In this document: piece after piece, positions 25,619-33,638 of the stretch | How positions within the stretch are numbered: the first letter of the stretch is position 1 | Layout: each line of letters begins with the position of its first letter | From: Methanosarcina acetivorans C2A | GTDB lineage: Archaea > Halobacteriota > Methanosarcinia > Methanosarcinales > Methanosarcinaceae | Length of the DNA: 64,000 nucleotides | Direction: 5' to 3' | Assembly (NCBI RefSeq): GCF_000007345.1 | Contig: NC_003552.1 | Coordinates: forward strand, 2,294,001 to 2,358,000 | Notes under the pieces: model-generated | The model's input: only the letters and a program-made list of their open reading frames with translations | Told to the model about the DNA's origin: nothing | The model's database searches: none | Translations under genes and position numbers: made by a program

Positions 25619-26388
25619 ACAACTTCACCTATGAGAGACTTCACAATAACCTGCAATACCTGAAACTTAATTCTATCGAAGAGCTTCTGGATAACTACCT
25701 TGAAATTGCTGCAAGGGACAACAAGACAACAATGGAAGTCCTTGATTACTTGTTTGAACAGGAAAAGAAACACAGAGAAGCTGTTGCAATTGAGAGAAGG
25801 ATGAAAAGTGCAGTTTTTCCCGTTAAAAAGACTCTTGAGGAATTCGATTTTGAATTTCAGAAATCCATTGATAAAAAAGCAATCGAAGACCTTGCAACCT
25901 TGAGATTTGTTCATAATTCAGAGAATGTCGTTTTCCTTGGTCCTCCCGGAGTTGGAAAGTCTCATCTTGCAATCGCTCTTGGGATTGAAGTAGCAAAAGC
26001 AGGGATTTCGGTTTACTTTACCAATACAGGAAACCTTATCGAGAAGTTGAAAATAGCAAATCGAGAAGGAATGCTTGAAAAGAAACTAAGGGACTTGATG
26101 AAATATAAAGTGCTGATAATTGACGAAATAGGGTATCTCCCATTTGACGAAGAAGGAGCTCACTGCCTATTTCAGCTGATCTCAAGACGGTATGAAAAGA
26201 GTTCAACGATCTTGACATCAAATAAATCATATGGAGAATGGGGAGAGATATTCAAGGACCATGTAATAGCGGCTGCTGTACTTGATAGGATTCTCCACCA
26301 TTCAACTACGATTAACATCAAAGGGGAAAGTTACAGACTGAAAGAAAGGAAGAAACAGGGAATAAAAACAGGAAATATATGCCAGTAA
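25615..26388 (+). CDS. istB: IS21 helper ATPase IstB
   Basis: A 257-residue DnaC/DnaA-like AAA+ ATPase: Walker A FLGPPGVGKSHLA (about 104-116), Walker B VLIIDEIGYLPFDEEGAH (about 165-182) and an arginine-containing sensor region (AAAVLDRILHHSTTINIKGESYR). IstB forms an oligomer on target DNA and recruits IstA. The start overlaps the istA stop, so translation is coupled. The frame is intact, so the element may still move. Confidence 0.93.
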   Translation: MNNFTYERLHNNLQYLKLNSIEELLDNYLEIAARDNKTTMEVLDYLFEQEKKHREAVAIERRMKSAVFPVKKTLEEFDFEFQKSIDKKAIEDLATLRFVHNSENVVFLGPPGVGKSHLAIALGIEVAKAGISVYFTNTGNLIEKLKIANREGMLEKKLRDLMKYKVLIIDEIGYLPFDEEGAHCLFQLISRRYEKSSTILTSNKSYGEWGEIFKDHVIAAAVLDRILHHSTTINIKGESYRLKERKKQGIKTGNICQ

Positions 26389-26484
26389 TTTCTAAAAGTT
26401 TATGAAAAATTGAGTAAAATTTATATTAAAAGGTTGGCAAATTCTAAACCGCCCAAAATGGAAAAAAGTTAACCGCCCTTGACA

Positions 26485-26690
26485 ATAAAGCCACTTTTTG
26501 GATATTTAGGCTTTTTTAATTTCGGATTTGTTTTCCGTTCTTCTGCTTTCTTGGCTTTTATCTGTGCCCCTAGTTCTTTTTTCTGAGCTTCTAGTTCTTC
26601 AAGATTCAAGTCTTTCTTTTTTCTTATAAAACTGACTATACATTGAAAGTATTTAAAACAATGTATTTTCTAGTCTAGAGACAAAATAAA
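26485..26690 (-). pseudogene. relic C-terminus of a basic protein, probably a transposase
   Basis: On the minus strand a frame reads KKKDLNLEELEAQKKELGAQ then IKAKKAEERKTNPKLKKPKY and PKSGF before running into the IS21 end. The basic, helical composition is like the tails of transposases. It lacks a start and its beginning runs into stops. I cannot assign its family. Confidence 0.35.
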
Positions 26691-27006
26691 GTCATTTTGA
26701 GATGTCAAAATCACTATCAGCAAAAATGATCAAAAAAGATAATTAATTGATACTATGTTAAAAACAATGCATTAAACTCCATACTTTATTTTCCAAGTTT
26801 TGAGAACCTTAAATTTTCTGCAAAATAGATGATCTCAAGAAAGAGCTATGAAGCGGTTTGAAATTGAGATGATATAGATGTCTCGAAAATCCGCAATGAC
26901 CCTTTGTAAGGCTTCTAAAGGGTTTTGAGCATTTTTCAGGATATAAGCTGAGTTATAAAAACATCAATATTGCGGAAAAGAAAGAAAGTCGAAAATAAGC
27001 TAGATG
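26691..27006. other. AT-rich intergenic region
   Basis: 316 bp between the relic frame and the membrane protein gene. Short T- and A-rich tracts only; nothing recognised. Confidence 0.4.
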
Positions 27007-28068
27007 TTATCGTGGATGTAGAGATTTACAGTTAATTATTTTTGTTGAATTTATTTCTTCTTTATTATTCATTTCCATCGTTCTTATTTGATCCCAGGGT
27101 ACTGCTTTTAATATATTGTTCCCATTTAAAATTAACATTGACTTATTTTCAAAATTATATAATTGACCATTTATCTCCCCAGATTCCATTTTTATTGTGA
27201 CATAAGGGAACTTCGCATTATAGAAATTGGTTACTTGTTTTTTGAATTTAGCAGAAAAGCCTATGATATTAAAATATAAAATCATTAATGACGAAAAACT
27301 AAGAAAAAGACCAATTGCATAGCGGAATACTATATCTAATCCCTTTTTTGCAGGTATTTGTGCCACTAAGTTTGTGGACATATTATAAATATATATCCAA
27401 ATATTAGAAAAATCAAAATTTATGGAACTAAAATAGGAAATTGAAACCCCTGTGAAAAACATAATTAGGATATTGATTCCAACAAGTGTTCCTATAAAAA
27501 ACCAATAGCTATAGTGAACAAATATTGACCATTTTGTTAAGTAAAGTTCTTCTGTAAGTCTTGACAGTGAATAATTTTTATTTTCTAAAAATATTAGCCA
27601 CCCGAAAATAATAAAACCAGTAATGACACTTATATAATTAAAAGTTGATACAAATACAAAGAGATCCACATTAAAGTTGTCATATTTCTTTGATGTGTAT
27701 AATATTAAATTGGGAAATATATTGATAAGAAAACTATTTACCAAATTGTCAGCGATAGAAAAAATATAATTGATTACTTTAACTGAATAAATAATTCCAA
27801 ATAAAACACCTTCAAATAAAATCAAACACTTTATCGAAGTGTAAGAATTATAGGCTGATATTTTTTGTAAAAAGTCACTAACAGATTGCGAATTATCTTT
27901 TAGAAAAATTAGATATTTATCTTTTCCAGTCTTGGTTACATAATGTTTATCAAAACGTGCTAATAAAAAAGAAGTAATTAAGATAATTATTGAAGGAATT
28001 AAAATTTCTTTTATAGTAATATCAGATACATTTGATAGAATCCCATACAAGTCTTTATTTTCCAACAC
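27007..28068 (-). CDS. multi-pass membrane protein of unknown function
   Basis: The 353-residue protein has about six hydrophobic helices: IIILITSFLLA near 25-40, LILFEGVLFGIIYSVKVI, the 145-165 segment (ISVITGFIIFGWLIFL), WFFIGTLVGINILIMFF, and YAIGLFLSFSSLMILYF near 250-270. A soluble tail follows: VTIKMESGEINGQLYNFENK and ILKAVPWDQIRTMEM, which looks like a small beta-barrel. I do not recognise the family. The gene is AT-rich like the rest of the island and divergent from a second membrane protein gene at 28273; the two may form one module. Confidence 0.65.
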   Translation of the reverse strand: MLENKDLYGILSNVSDITIKEILIPSIIILITSFLLARFDKHYVTKTGKDKYLIFLKDNSQSVSDFLQKISAYNSYTSIKCLILFEGVLFGIIYSVKVINYIFSIADNLVNSFLINIFPNLILYTSKKYDNFNVDLFVFVSTFNYISVITGFIIFGWLIFLENKNYSLSRLTEELYLTKWSIFVHYSYWFFIGTLVGINILIMFFTGVSISYFSSINFDFSNIWIYIYNMSTNLVAQIPAKKGLDIVFRYAIGLFLSFSSLMILYFNIIGFSAKFKKQVTNFYNAKFPYVTIKMESGEINGQLYNFENKSMLILNGNNILKAVPWDQIRTMEMNNKEEINSTKIINCKSLHPR

Positions 28069-28272
28069 GTCTTTTTCAATATGTAAATAAGTAAATATTC
28101 TTTTTGATTTTGTTCAATATTTGTATCATTATCATCGATTTATATAGGCGTTTTTGATTAGTATTTAAATCAAAAGTTATAACGTCAATAAATTTAGAAG
28201 CTCTTAAATAAACAAAAGGATAATGTTTTTGGTCATATAGAGTATTTTTGTGTAGTTACAGTTGGGGTTGAT

Positions 28273-28890
28273 TTGTTGACAAAAAAATCCTCTAATCCAA
28301 AATTCGATAATTGTAACATTGAACACACTATTATTGGGGATAATTCACAATATTATGAACATTATACTGATAACTCCCAACGCACACATATTTCTGAAAA
28401 TTATTCTACATTCGAAGGTAGAAAGGAAAATGAGAACATAATCTGGAATATTTTTACAGCATTTATTGAAAAATTGGCTCCGTTCTTTATCAGTCGCTTT
28501 GGTGAAACAAAAACCACAATTTTAGGCTTTTCTATTTCCATTTTGGGAGTTTTATTTTGCAGTTATCCAGTTTTATTTAACGATAATAATCTTTCAATTA
28601 TATTGGATAATACTGGACAAAAATTTGAGTTTACATTTGTTTTTGGATATGCTTTAGTCATTATAGCTGTTATAATTTTATCTATTGGGCTAATCAGCGA
28701 CCACACAAAATGTAAAAAATGCAATAAAGGTTTCGGTTATAAGGAGATAAAAAGACCACTGATTGAAGAGACAAGATGCTCGAAAGGAATAATACAAAAG
28801 ACAACAAGGTACTATAAATGCCAATATTGTGGTGATGAAAAAATTGTGTCTAGTAAAAGGATAATAAAATATAAAGATTTGTTAAAATAA
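28273..28890 (+). CDS. two-helix membrane protein with C-terminal zinc ribbon
   Basis: The 205-residue protein has a polar N-terminus (NIEHTIIGDNSQYYEHYTDN), two transmembrane helices (about 85-105, TILGFSISILGVLFCSYPVL; and 120-145, FVFGYALVIIAVIILSIGLI) and a C-terminal zinc ribbon with CKKCNKGFGY and CQYCGDEK. The start is a TTG (28273 or 28276); no ATG is near, so the true start is uncertain. No family is recognised. It diverges from the membrane protein gene 27007-28068 with about 200 bp of shared promoter DNA. Confidence 0.6.
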   Translation: MLTKKSSNPKFDNCNIEHTIIGDNSQYYEHYTDNSQRTHISENYSTFEGRKENENIIWNIFTAFIEKLAPFFISRFGETKTTILGFSISILGVLFCSYPVLFNDNNLSIILDNTGQKFEFTFVFGYALVIIAVIILSIGLISDHTKCKKCNKGFGYKEIKRPLIEETRCSKGIIQKTTRYYKCQYCGDEKIVSSKRIIKYKDLLK

Positions 28891-29029
28891 ATTACCAATC
28901 CAGTGAAAAAATTAAAATTCTCTTATCGTTTTTGCAATATTTCTTTTCTCGTTAGTAAGATTCCCTATCTATTTTTGCTGTTTTCGGTTTATAGGGCTTG
29001 CAGAGAGCTTACACTGAAACACAAGGTAT

Positions 29030-29119
29030 GAGGTAGAGGGTTCATAGTTACATCCTACCTTGAGCCGCCTCCTCCGGCTTCGCCTCCCCCGTCGCCTCAA
29101 TTTATGAACTCTCTACCTC
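29030..29119 (-). ncRNA. structured GC-rich element, copy 1 (covarying with 39690-39779)
   Basis: Read on the minus strand, GAGGTAGAGAGTTCATA pairs with TATGAACCCTCTACCTC (one G-U-type mismatch) as an outer 17-bp stem. Inside, TTGAG pairs with CTCAA around a GC-rich core containing GGCGACGG, GGCGAAGCCGGAGG and GTAGGATGTA. The copy at 39690 keeps the core but has different bases in both stems that still pair (see finding). This compensatory pattern suggests a functional RNA or a hairpin mobile element. Confidence 0.55.
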
Positions 29120-29236
29120 GCCGACAACTTAAAATTCTATCAGTAATCGAGGCATCACGTAGAAAGCTTTTGAGAAGCCCTAGAAAACAAATCCTGTTGT
29201 CAAGTAAATGAAATTCAAAAAAATCAGAAGGAAGAT

Positions 29237-29674
29237 TTAAATTAGCAAATTTGGAATAAAATAACTTTTAACTATATTCAGAAGGTGATCACAGTTTTCT
29301 CCTGAAGCTTTGATAGTACCGTCTATTCCCATATGAAGAACAAAATGAAGTATTGCTCTTGACTGTGCATTTGCTTCAGTAAATTCATAATCTTTCTTTT
29401 CAATGAAGAGACGCTTGATTATTTTATTATATGGAGTAATATCAATATTGTCTCTCTGCGTAAAGTTCTTTGATTCCATGCAATATCGTTCAGAAAAAAA
29501 CCATAGGTTTTCATACATCCTGTTTCCGTTTTCTTCTGTATACTCGCTTACAAAAATTCCTTTAATCTCTTCAGGACAAATGTTTTCGCAGTTTTTGTAG
29601 GCATTTTCTGCTTTATCTATTATTGGACCCGTCGCGCCAATATTATGCAAATAGTCTGTGAATTCTCTATTCAT
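29237..29674 (-). CDS. hypothetical 145-residue protein, partner of the RelA/SpoT-like gene
   Basis: The protein begins MNREFTDYLHNIGATGPIID and is mostly alpha helical, without membrane segment or known motif. Its start overlaps the end of the upstream RelA/SpoT-like gene by 8 bases, so both are made from one message. In toxSAS modules the small neighbour neutralises the alarmone-synthetase toxin, so an antitoxin role is a reasonable guess from position alone. It is larger than most such antitoxins. Confidence 0.6.
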   Translation of the reverse strand: MNREFTDYLHNIGATGPIIDKAENAYKNCENICPEEIKGIFVSEYTEENGNRMYENLWFFSERYCMESKNFTQRDNIDITPYNKIIKRLFIEKKDYEFTEANAQSRAILHFVLHMGIDGTIKASGENCDHLLNIVKSYFIPNLLI

Positions 29675-30554
29675 GAAATGTCATCTCTTTAGTATCAAAC
29701 TTTTTAATATCTTGTTTGTCTCTAATATCCATGATCATTCCTTCAATGTAATGAAGTATATGACCCAAATAATTTGAAGCAAATTGATCGCACTTATAGT
29801 CCCATTGCCACTTCGTTGATTCAATCTCTATTTTTTTTCTATTTTCCTCATAGTGCTGATGTAATAACTTTCTTATGACTTCTTGAAGCTGGGTTGTTAT
29901 CTGAATCTCAACTAAAATGTCTTCTTTTCTAGTGCTCCAATTAAAGTCTGGAATTTCGAAAGTTCGTGTAATATAAACATGAGCTGCATAATATCCATCA
30001 TCTTTTGCTTTATATTCAACTTTACAATTATTATCAATCTCTTTGATTTTTTCTACTATAAAGTCGACACCGTCTAGATATTTTACTACAATTAACGTTC
30101 TTAGAAGATCATTGATTTTACTAAATCCTTTACTTGGAAGCATCCATCCTTCTTCAGGTTCATTCGGCCAACTATTATTATTTATAACATTGTATCTAAA
30201 TGTCTTGAGTATAAATGAATCATAAGGTTTAATTAGTATTTCAGGTTTCAACCCTGATTCTAAATAGTTAGCAAATAAAGTGTAACCCGTACTAACACGA
30301 TAGTAGTCGCTGTATTCTTTGAAATTATTAGTTAGTGCAGTCCAAAAGTTTGATTTTTCAAAATCCTGTTTAGCCTTAAGAAACACAGATTCGTAATAAG
30401 ATTTATTTCTTTCATTTGAACTTGCGTCCTTGAATTTAGAAAGTAGCCATTGTTGATATTCAGGAACATTTTTGGGTTTTTCGTCTTTAGGAATATTTCC
30501 AGAAATAGTATCTAGATTTACACACGTATCTTTAATTTTTGTTATTTCTGGCAA
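29667..30554 (-). CDS. RelA/SpoT-type nucleotide (pyro)phosphokinase domain protein, possible toxSAS toxin
   Basis: The 295-residue protein has a divergent RelA/SpoT synthetase fold: KPYDSFILKTFRYN (about 108-121), matching the K-x3-S-x3-K-x2-R strand; INDLLRTLIVVKYLDGVDFI (about 147-166), matching the D-L-x-G-R-x-I strand; DGYYAAHVYI (about 186-195), matching GYR-x2-H; and ILVEIQITTQLQEVI (about 213-227), matching VEIQ-R-T. Small synthetases of this kind make ppGpp-like alarmones or transfer pyrophosphate to tRNA and work as toxins. It overlaps a small downstream gene, as a toxin-antitoxin pair would. Substrate and toxicity are inferred. Confidence 0.65.
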   Translation of the reverse strand: MPEITKIKDTCVNLDTISGNIPKDEKPKNVPEYQQWLLSKFKDASSNERNKSYYESVFLKAKQDFEKSNFWTALTNNFKEYSDYYRVSTGYTLFANYLESGLKPEILIKPYDSFILKTFRYNVINNNSWPNEPEEGWMLPSKGFSKINDLLRTLIVVKYLDGVDFIVEKIKEIDNNCKVEYKAKDDGYYAAHVYITRTFEIPDFNWSTRKEDILVEIQITTQLQEVIRKLLHQHYEENRKKIEIESTKWQWDYKCDQFASNYLGHILHYIEGMIMDIRDKQDIKKFDTKEMTFHE

Positions 30555-31058
30555 TGTGGCACCTCCAAATATGGAATGAACAAAGAATCTTATTCTCTAC
30601 AACAGTTAATCTCTTTATACATAATGAATCAACTTCAATATCTTTCTCTTTTATTAATTCCATCCACATACGCGCTCGAATTAGCTCTATATTTATTTTT
30701 ATTTCCAAACGTGAAACTTTTATATTATGTTTGTGAAATTTTGTGTCTTCAATCTTTTGGTTTTGCTATTATCTACTGAGCTTGACAATTCAATACTCAA
30801 AAGTCCCATTTTTCTATTTTCGTAGAAATTGAGTCCTTTTTAGCTCGCGTTTCAGGACTTTACGTAAAGTTAGTCTGGAAGAAAGATTGTATGTTTTTTC
30901 TTTATATTGAAGTCGAAAATCCACATTCTACTATTTCTATTGATATTTGATATATTAGCTATACTCGTTATATTTCAAAGAGTTTTTTTAGAGAGTGATA
31001 ATAATATATTTACGTGTAAATAAAAATTTTAAATCCCGCAAAACTCTGAAATACTAGC
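30555..31058. other. AT-rich intergenic region
   Basis: 504 bp between the RelA/SpoT-like gene and the HTH gene. Contains their divergent promoters; TTTTAAAT near 31027 could be the TATA box of the HTH gene. I see no gene in it. Confidence 0.4.
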
Positions 31059-31080
31059 GTGTGCATAATTATCTGCACAC
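31059..31080. promoter_or_regulatory. inverted-repeat operator before the HTH gene
   Basis: GTGTGCA (31059-31065) and TGCACAC (31074-31080) are perfect 7-bp arms with an 8-base AT spacer. The site lies near the expected transcription start, about 26 bases after the TATA-like TTTTAAAT and 20 bases before the chosen ATG. Confidence 0.5.
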
Positions 31081-31099
31081 AAAAAAGAGTCGAAGCTAT

Positions 31100-31420
31100 A
31101 TGAAATTATATAAAGAGTCGGTTGGCAAATCTAAAAAAATCAAAGGCAACAGCAAAGAAAAAGATTGCTTGACCAAGAAGCTGATACTAGAGACAATCGG
31201 CTTTGATTCCATTACTATTCAAGATATTTTCAGAGAGTCAGGTTATACTGGAAAATATGAAACTTTACGCGGTCTAGTTCTCAGATACCAAAAATTCGGG
31301 TATGTTGCCAGGGAAGGTAAGATACCATATCATTATTTCCTAACTGACCTGGGTTTTCAGCATTTGGAGAATCCGACTTTAGGTAGGGAGACTGCGGTTC
31401 GTGAATATAATGCTCGTTAG
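31100..31420 (+). CDS. small winged-helix DNA-binding protein
   Basis: A 106-residue basic protein from ATG 31100 (MKLYKESVGKSKKIKGNSKE). A winged helix follows: DSITIQDIFRESGYTGKYET (about 42-61), LRGLVLRYQKFGYVAREGKI (recognition/wing), and YHYFLTDLGFQHL. The longer frame from GTG 31061 would be encoded by the operator-like palindrome, so the ATG is preferred. Probably an autoregulated repressor or partition-type DNA-binding protein. The next gene starts 8 bases after its stop. Confidence 0.65.
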   Translation: MKLYKESVGKSKKIKGNSKEKDCLTKKLILETIGFDSITIQDIFRESGYTGKYETLRGLVLRYQKFGYVAREGKIPYHYFLTDLGFQHLENPTLGRETAVREYNAR

Positions 31421-31428
31421 CAAGCGCA

Positions 31429-32154
31429 TTGGTAAAATATGCTGATACACTGGATGACGAAACGGTTACAGAGATATTTAAAGATAGGGTAATTACACCG
31501 ACTGTAAAGAACGAGAATATAATCAAAGAGAACGTGATTAAAGAGAATATCAAAGTAGTTGATAGCAAACCCGCACCAGACCTCCCTAAGTCCTCAGAAG
31601 GGTTATCGGGCAGTATTGATGCAAGTACTTCTGACAGGTCTGATATAGTTGCTGATCTGCTTGAACGAGTCAAAGACATGGAAAAAGAAAGAGATGATCT
31701 GAAAAGAGAGAATATTGAATTAGGCAATAAACTGGCAGGTAAATCGATTGCTAAAGCTGAAATCACAAGCAATGCGTATAGAGTCCGCAATTATGACAAA
31801 ATACTTCTGAGATACAAAAATGCAGTTGTGGATAACAATTTTTTCAAATCTATTCCTTATAAGCTGTATCTGATAACTGCTATTCCTGTAGACAATCTCG
31901 GTAAGGCACTCAAAGAGTTTATCAAAGTCAAACAGGGCGATATAATTATCTTTCCAGATATTCAAGCAAAACCGCTTGTTGAAAATAGGTTCGTAAGAAG
32001 ACTGACAGATAGCGAACTTAAAAAATTGCAACCCAAGCTTGCATTCGGAAAAAAGAAAGCTTATATTTTAATTAAGTCCAAAAAGCTACAGCTTGAATTA
32101 TGCGATTTGCCCGCAGAAGTGGTTGAAAGACCAGTGAAGATAGTTCACCATTGA
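31429..32154 (+). CDS. coiled-coil hypothetical protein, partner of the winged-helix gene
   Basis: 241 residues from TTG 31429, 8 bases after the winged-helix gene. The N-terminal third is charged and probably disordered (VKNENIIKENVIKENIKVVD), followed by a coiled coil (LLERVKDMEKERDDLKRENI, about 82-110) and a C-terminal alpha/beta domain with LYLITAIPVDNLGKALKEFI and QGDIIIFPDIQAKPLV. I do not recognise it. The spacing indicates co-transcription with the DNA-binding gene. The IS481 has inserted 37 bp downstream of its stop. Confidence 0.6.
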   Translation: MVKYADTLDDETVTEIFKDRVITPTVKNENIIKENVIKENIKVVDSKPAPDLPKSSEGLSGSIDASTSDRSDIVADLLERVKDMEKERDDLKRENIELGNKLAGKSIAKAEITSNAYRVRNYDKILLRYKNAVVDNNFFKSIPYKLYLITAIPVDNLGKALKEFIKVKQGDIIIFPDIQAKPLVENRFVRRLTDSELKKLQPKLAFGKKKAYILIKSKKLQLELCDLPAEVVERPVKIVHH

Positions 32155-32191
32155 ATTGTCCTTTATCTATTTTTCAAGACCTGAGAAGAAG

Positions 32192-33220
32192 TGTTTTGTC
32201 CTGAAATAATTTCGCTTTGAAACTTTTTTCCTCTTGTCCATGTTTTCACCACCCAAACAATCTCACTCCTATTCTGAACTTTGCCTCAACTGGTAATCTA
32301 TTCCAGAATGCTTCCTGTGGCGATTCTAACTGTTCAAGTTTCAAAGCTCCATGAGGCCTCTTGTTATACCACTGTACGAATTCTTCAAATGATTCAAACT
32401 CTCCTCTAAACCTTTGATATGTATCGAACCATTTCTCTATTTTTCCGTTTGTCTGAGGATGTCTTACCCTTGCAAGTATTGGTTTGATTCCAAGTTCTTC
32501 AATGCATCTTTTAAAGTCACTATCCCATGAACCATCCTTATTAATCCTGTGAGCTCCGAATTCACTTCCATGATCCATAATGAGCTCTCTTAAAGGGTAT
32601 ATGTCCCAGTACTCTTTAACAAGTTCATCAATCACTTTAATGGTGTTCTCCGTGTTGCAATGAACGTACTCTCCACCTGCAATTATCATTCTTGATGAAT
32701 CATCAAGAATGGCACAGACTTGCAGTCCTAACAGGGGATTCTCATGCCAATCGATGTGTGCAGCAGACATGCTGTGTTCGCGTTCGTATCTACACCATTT
32801 TCTTCTCTGTTTCTTTTTTCGGTTTTCCTTGGCAAGGTCCATGCTAAGTAGATAGTTATGGATTCTGTTATGAGATATCTTACGATTATATTTGCCTTCG
32901 ATGAGAATCTCAAGGTAACAGGCTCCAAACTTATAATCAGAGTAAGTTTGGTCAATCAATTCCTTATCAGAGGAGGATAAGGGGTTCTTTGGTCTTCCAA
33001 GATTAATGCCAACTTGAGGAAGCTGACCAGTTTCAACGTATTCTTTGTAGATCTGCTGAACTCGACGGGCTGAGATCCCCTGGATCTCAGCTATCGTCGA
33101 GGTAGATTCACCCTTCGATTTTTGAGCAATGATCCAACGTATCTTTTTTCCATTAAGTTTCACAAAAGATAAGGGATTACAACCGACATATTTAGCGCGA
33201 AATAATTTCGGGATAAAACA
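32192..33220 (-). mobile_element. IS481-family insertion sequence (1029 bp)
   Basis: Terminal inverted repeats run TGTTTTGTCCTGAAATAATT at the left and TGTTTTATCCCGAAATTATT read inward from the right, continuing to TTCGC. Direct repeats AGACCTGAGAAGAAG (15 bp) flank it at 32177-32191 and 33221-33235. It carries one transposase gene. Confidence 0.92.
32246..33163 (-). CDS. IS481-family transposase
   Basis: A 305-residue DDE transposase: N-terminal HTH (STIAEIQGISARRVQQIYKE), a DUF-like middle, and an rve core with AAHIDWHENP (first Asp), ELIMDHGSEFG (second Asp) and HPQTNGKIEKWFDTY (Glu). The reading frame is complete from MKLNGKKIRW to the stop, and both ends and target duplication are intact, so this copy may be active. 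Confidence 0.92.
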   Translation of the reverse strand: MKLNGKKIRWIIAQKSKGESTSTIAEIQGISARRVQQIYKEYVETGQLPQVGINLGRPKNPLSSSDKELIDQTYSDYKFGACYLEILIEGKYNRKISHNRIHNYLLSMDLAKENRKKKQRRKWCRYEREHSMSAAHIDWHENPLLGLQVCAILDDSSRMIIAGGEYVHCNTENTIKVIDELVKEYWDIYPLRELIMDHGSEFGAHRINKDGSWDSDFKRCIEELGIKPILARVRHPQTNGKIEKWFDTYQRFRGEFESFEEFVQWYNKRPHGALKLEQLESPQEAFWNRLPVEAKFRIGVRLFGW

Positions 33221-33235
33221 AGACCTGAGAAGAAG

Positions 33236-33638
33236 GGTAAAAAATCTGCAAGCTTTCTCATATCTGTTTTCGCTCTCGAGGGCTTGTAGGGCTTTAGAAG
33301 GGCTTGCAGCACTTATATTGGTGAGTACTAGATTCTGCTTGTCTGTAATCTCTGATCACGAGCTGATGTAAGGGCAGAATCGGTTTTCCTAATATCAATT
33401 GATTTCTGATCATAGAAATAGTTCTGAGATGTTACTTACTTTTGAGAATAAAAATGGTTTTGGTATGAACTTATGATGTAAATAAACAGGAAGAGATTGA
33501 CTTCAGTAAATGTGCTTATGTGATAATAGAATGCCAAAAAACGCTAAGTATCAGATACTCTCAAATATCAATTAGGCTGTATTATTAAATCTCTTCAATT
33601 TAATAGAATTACCTAACTTTTCGAAGACCTTCAACAGA
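33236..33638. other. intergenic region with a relic of the 29-kb element flank
   Basis: 403 bp downstream of the IS481. The words AGGGCTTGCAGCACTTA and GTTTTCGCTC near 33265-33320 resemble the flank of the structured element near 28985-29010. No gene. Confidence 0.4.

Larger units (their letters stand above)
24286..26484 (+). mobile_element. IS21-family insertion sequence (2199 bp)
   Basis: Ends are inverted repeats with TGTCAAGGGCGGTTAA at 24286-24301 and its complement at 26469-26484; the similarity continues inward with a second GGCGGTTTA word, a feature of IS21 ends. It carries istA and istB with a 4-base overlap. The flanks (CCTG and ATAA) show no target duplication. Confidence 0.92.

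Noticed and set aside
30539-30779. Short plus-strand frames next to the RelA/SpoT-like gene
   Set aside because: Low-complexity translations with no ribosome site; probably chance.
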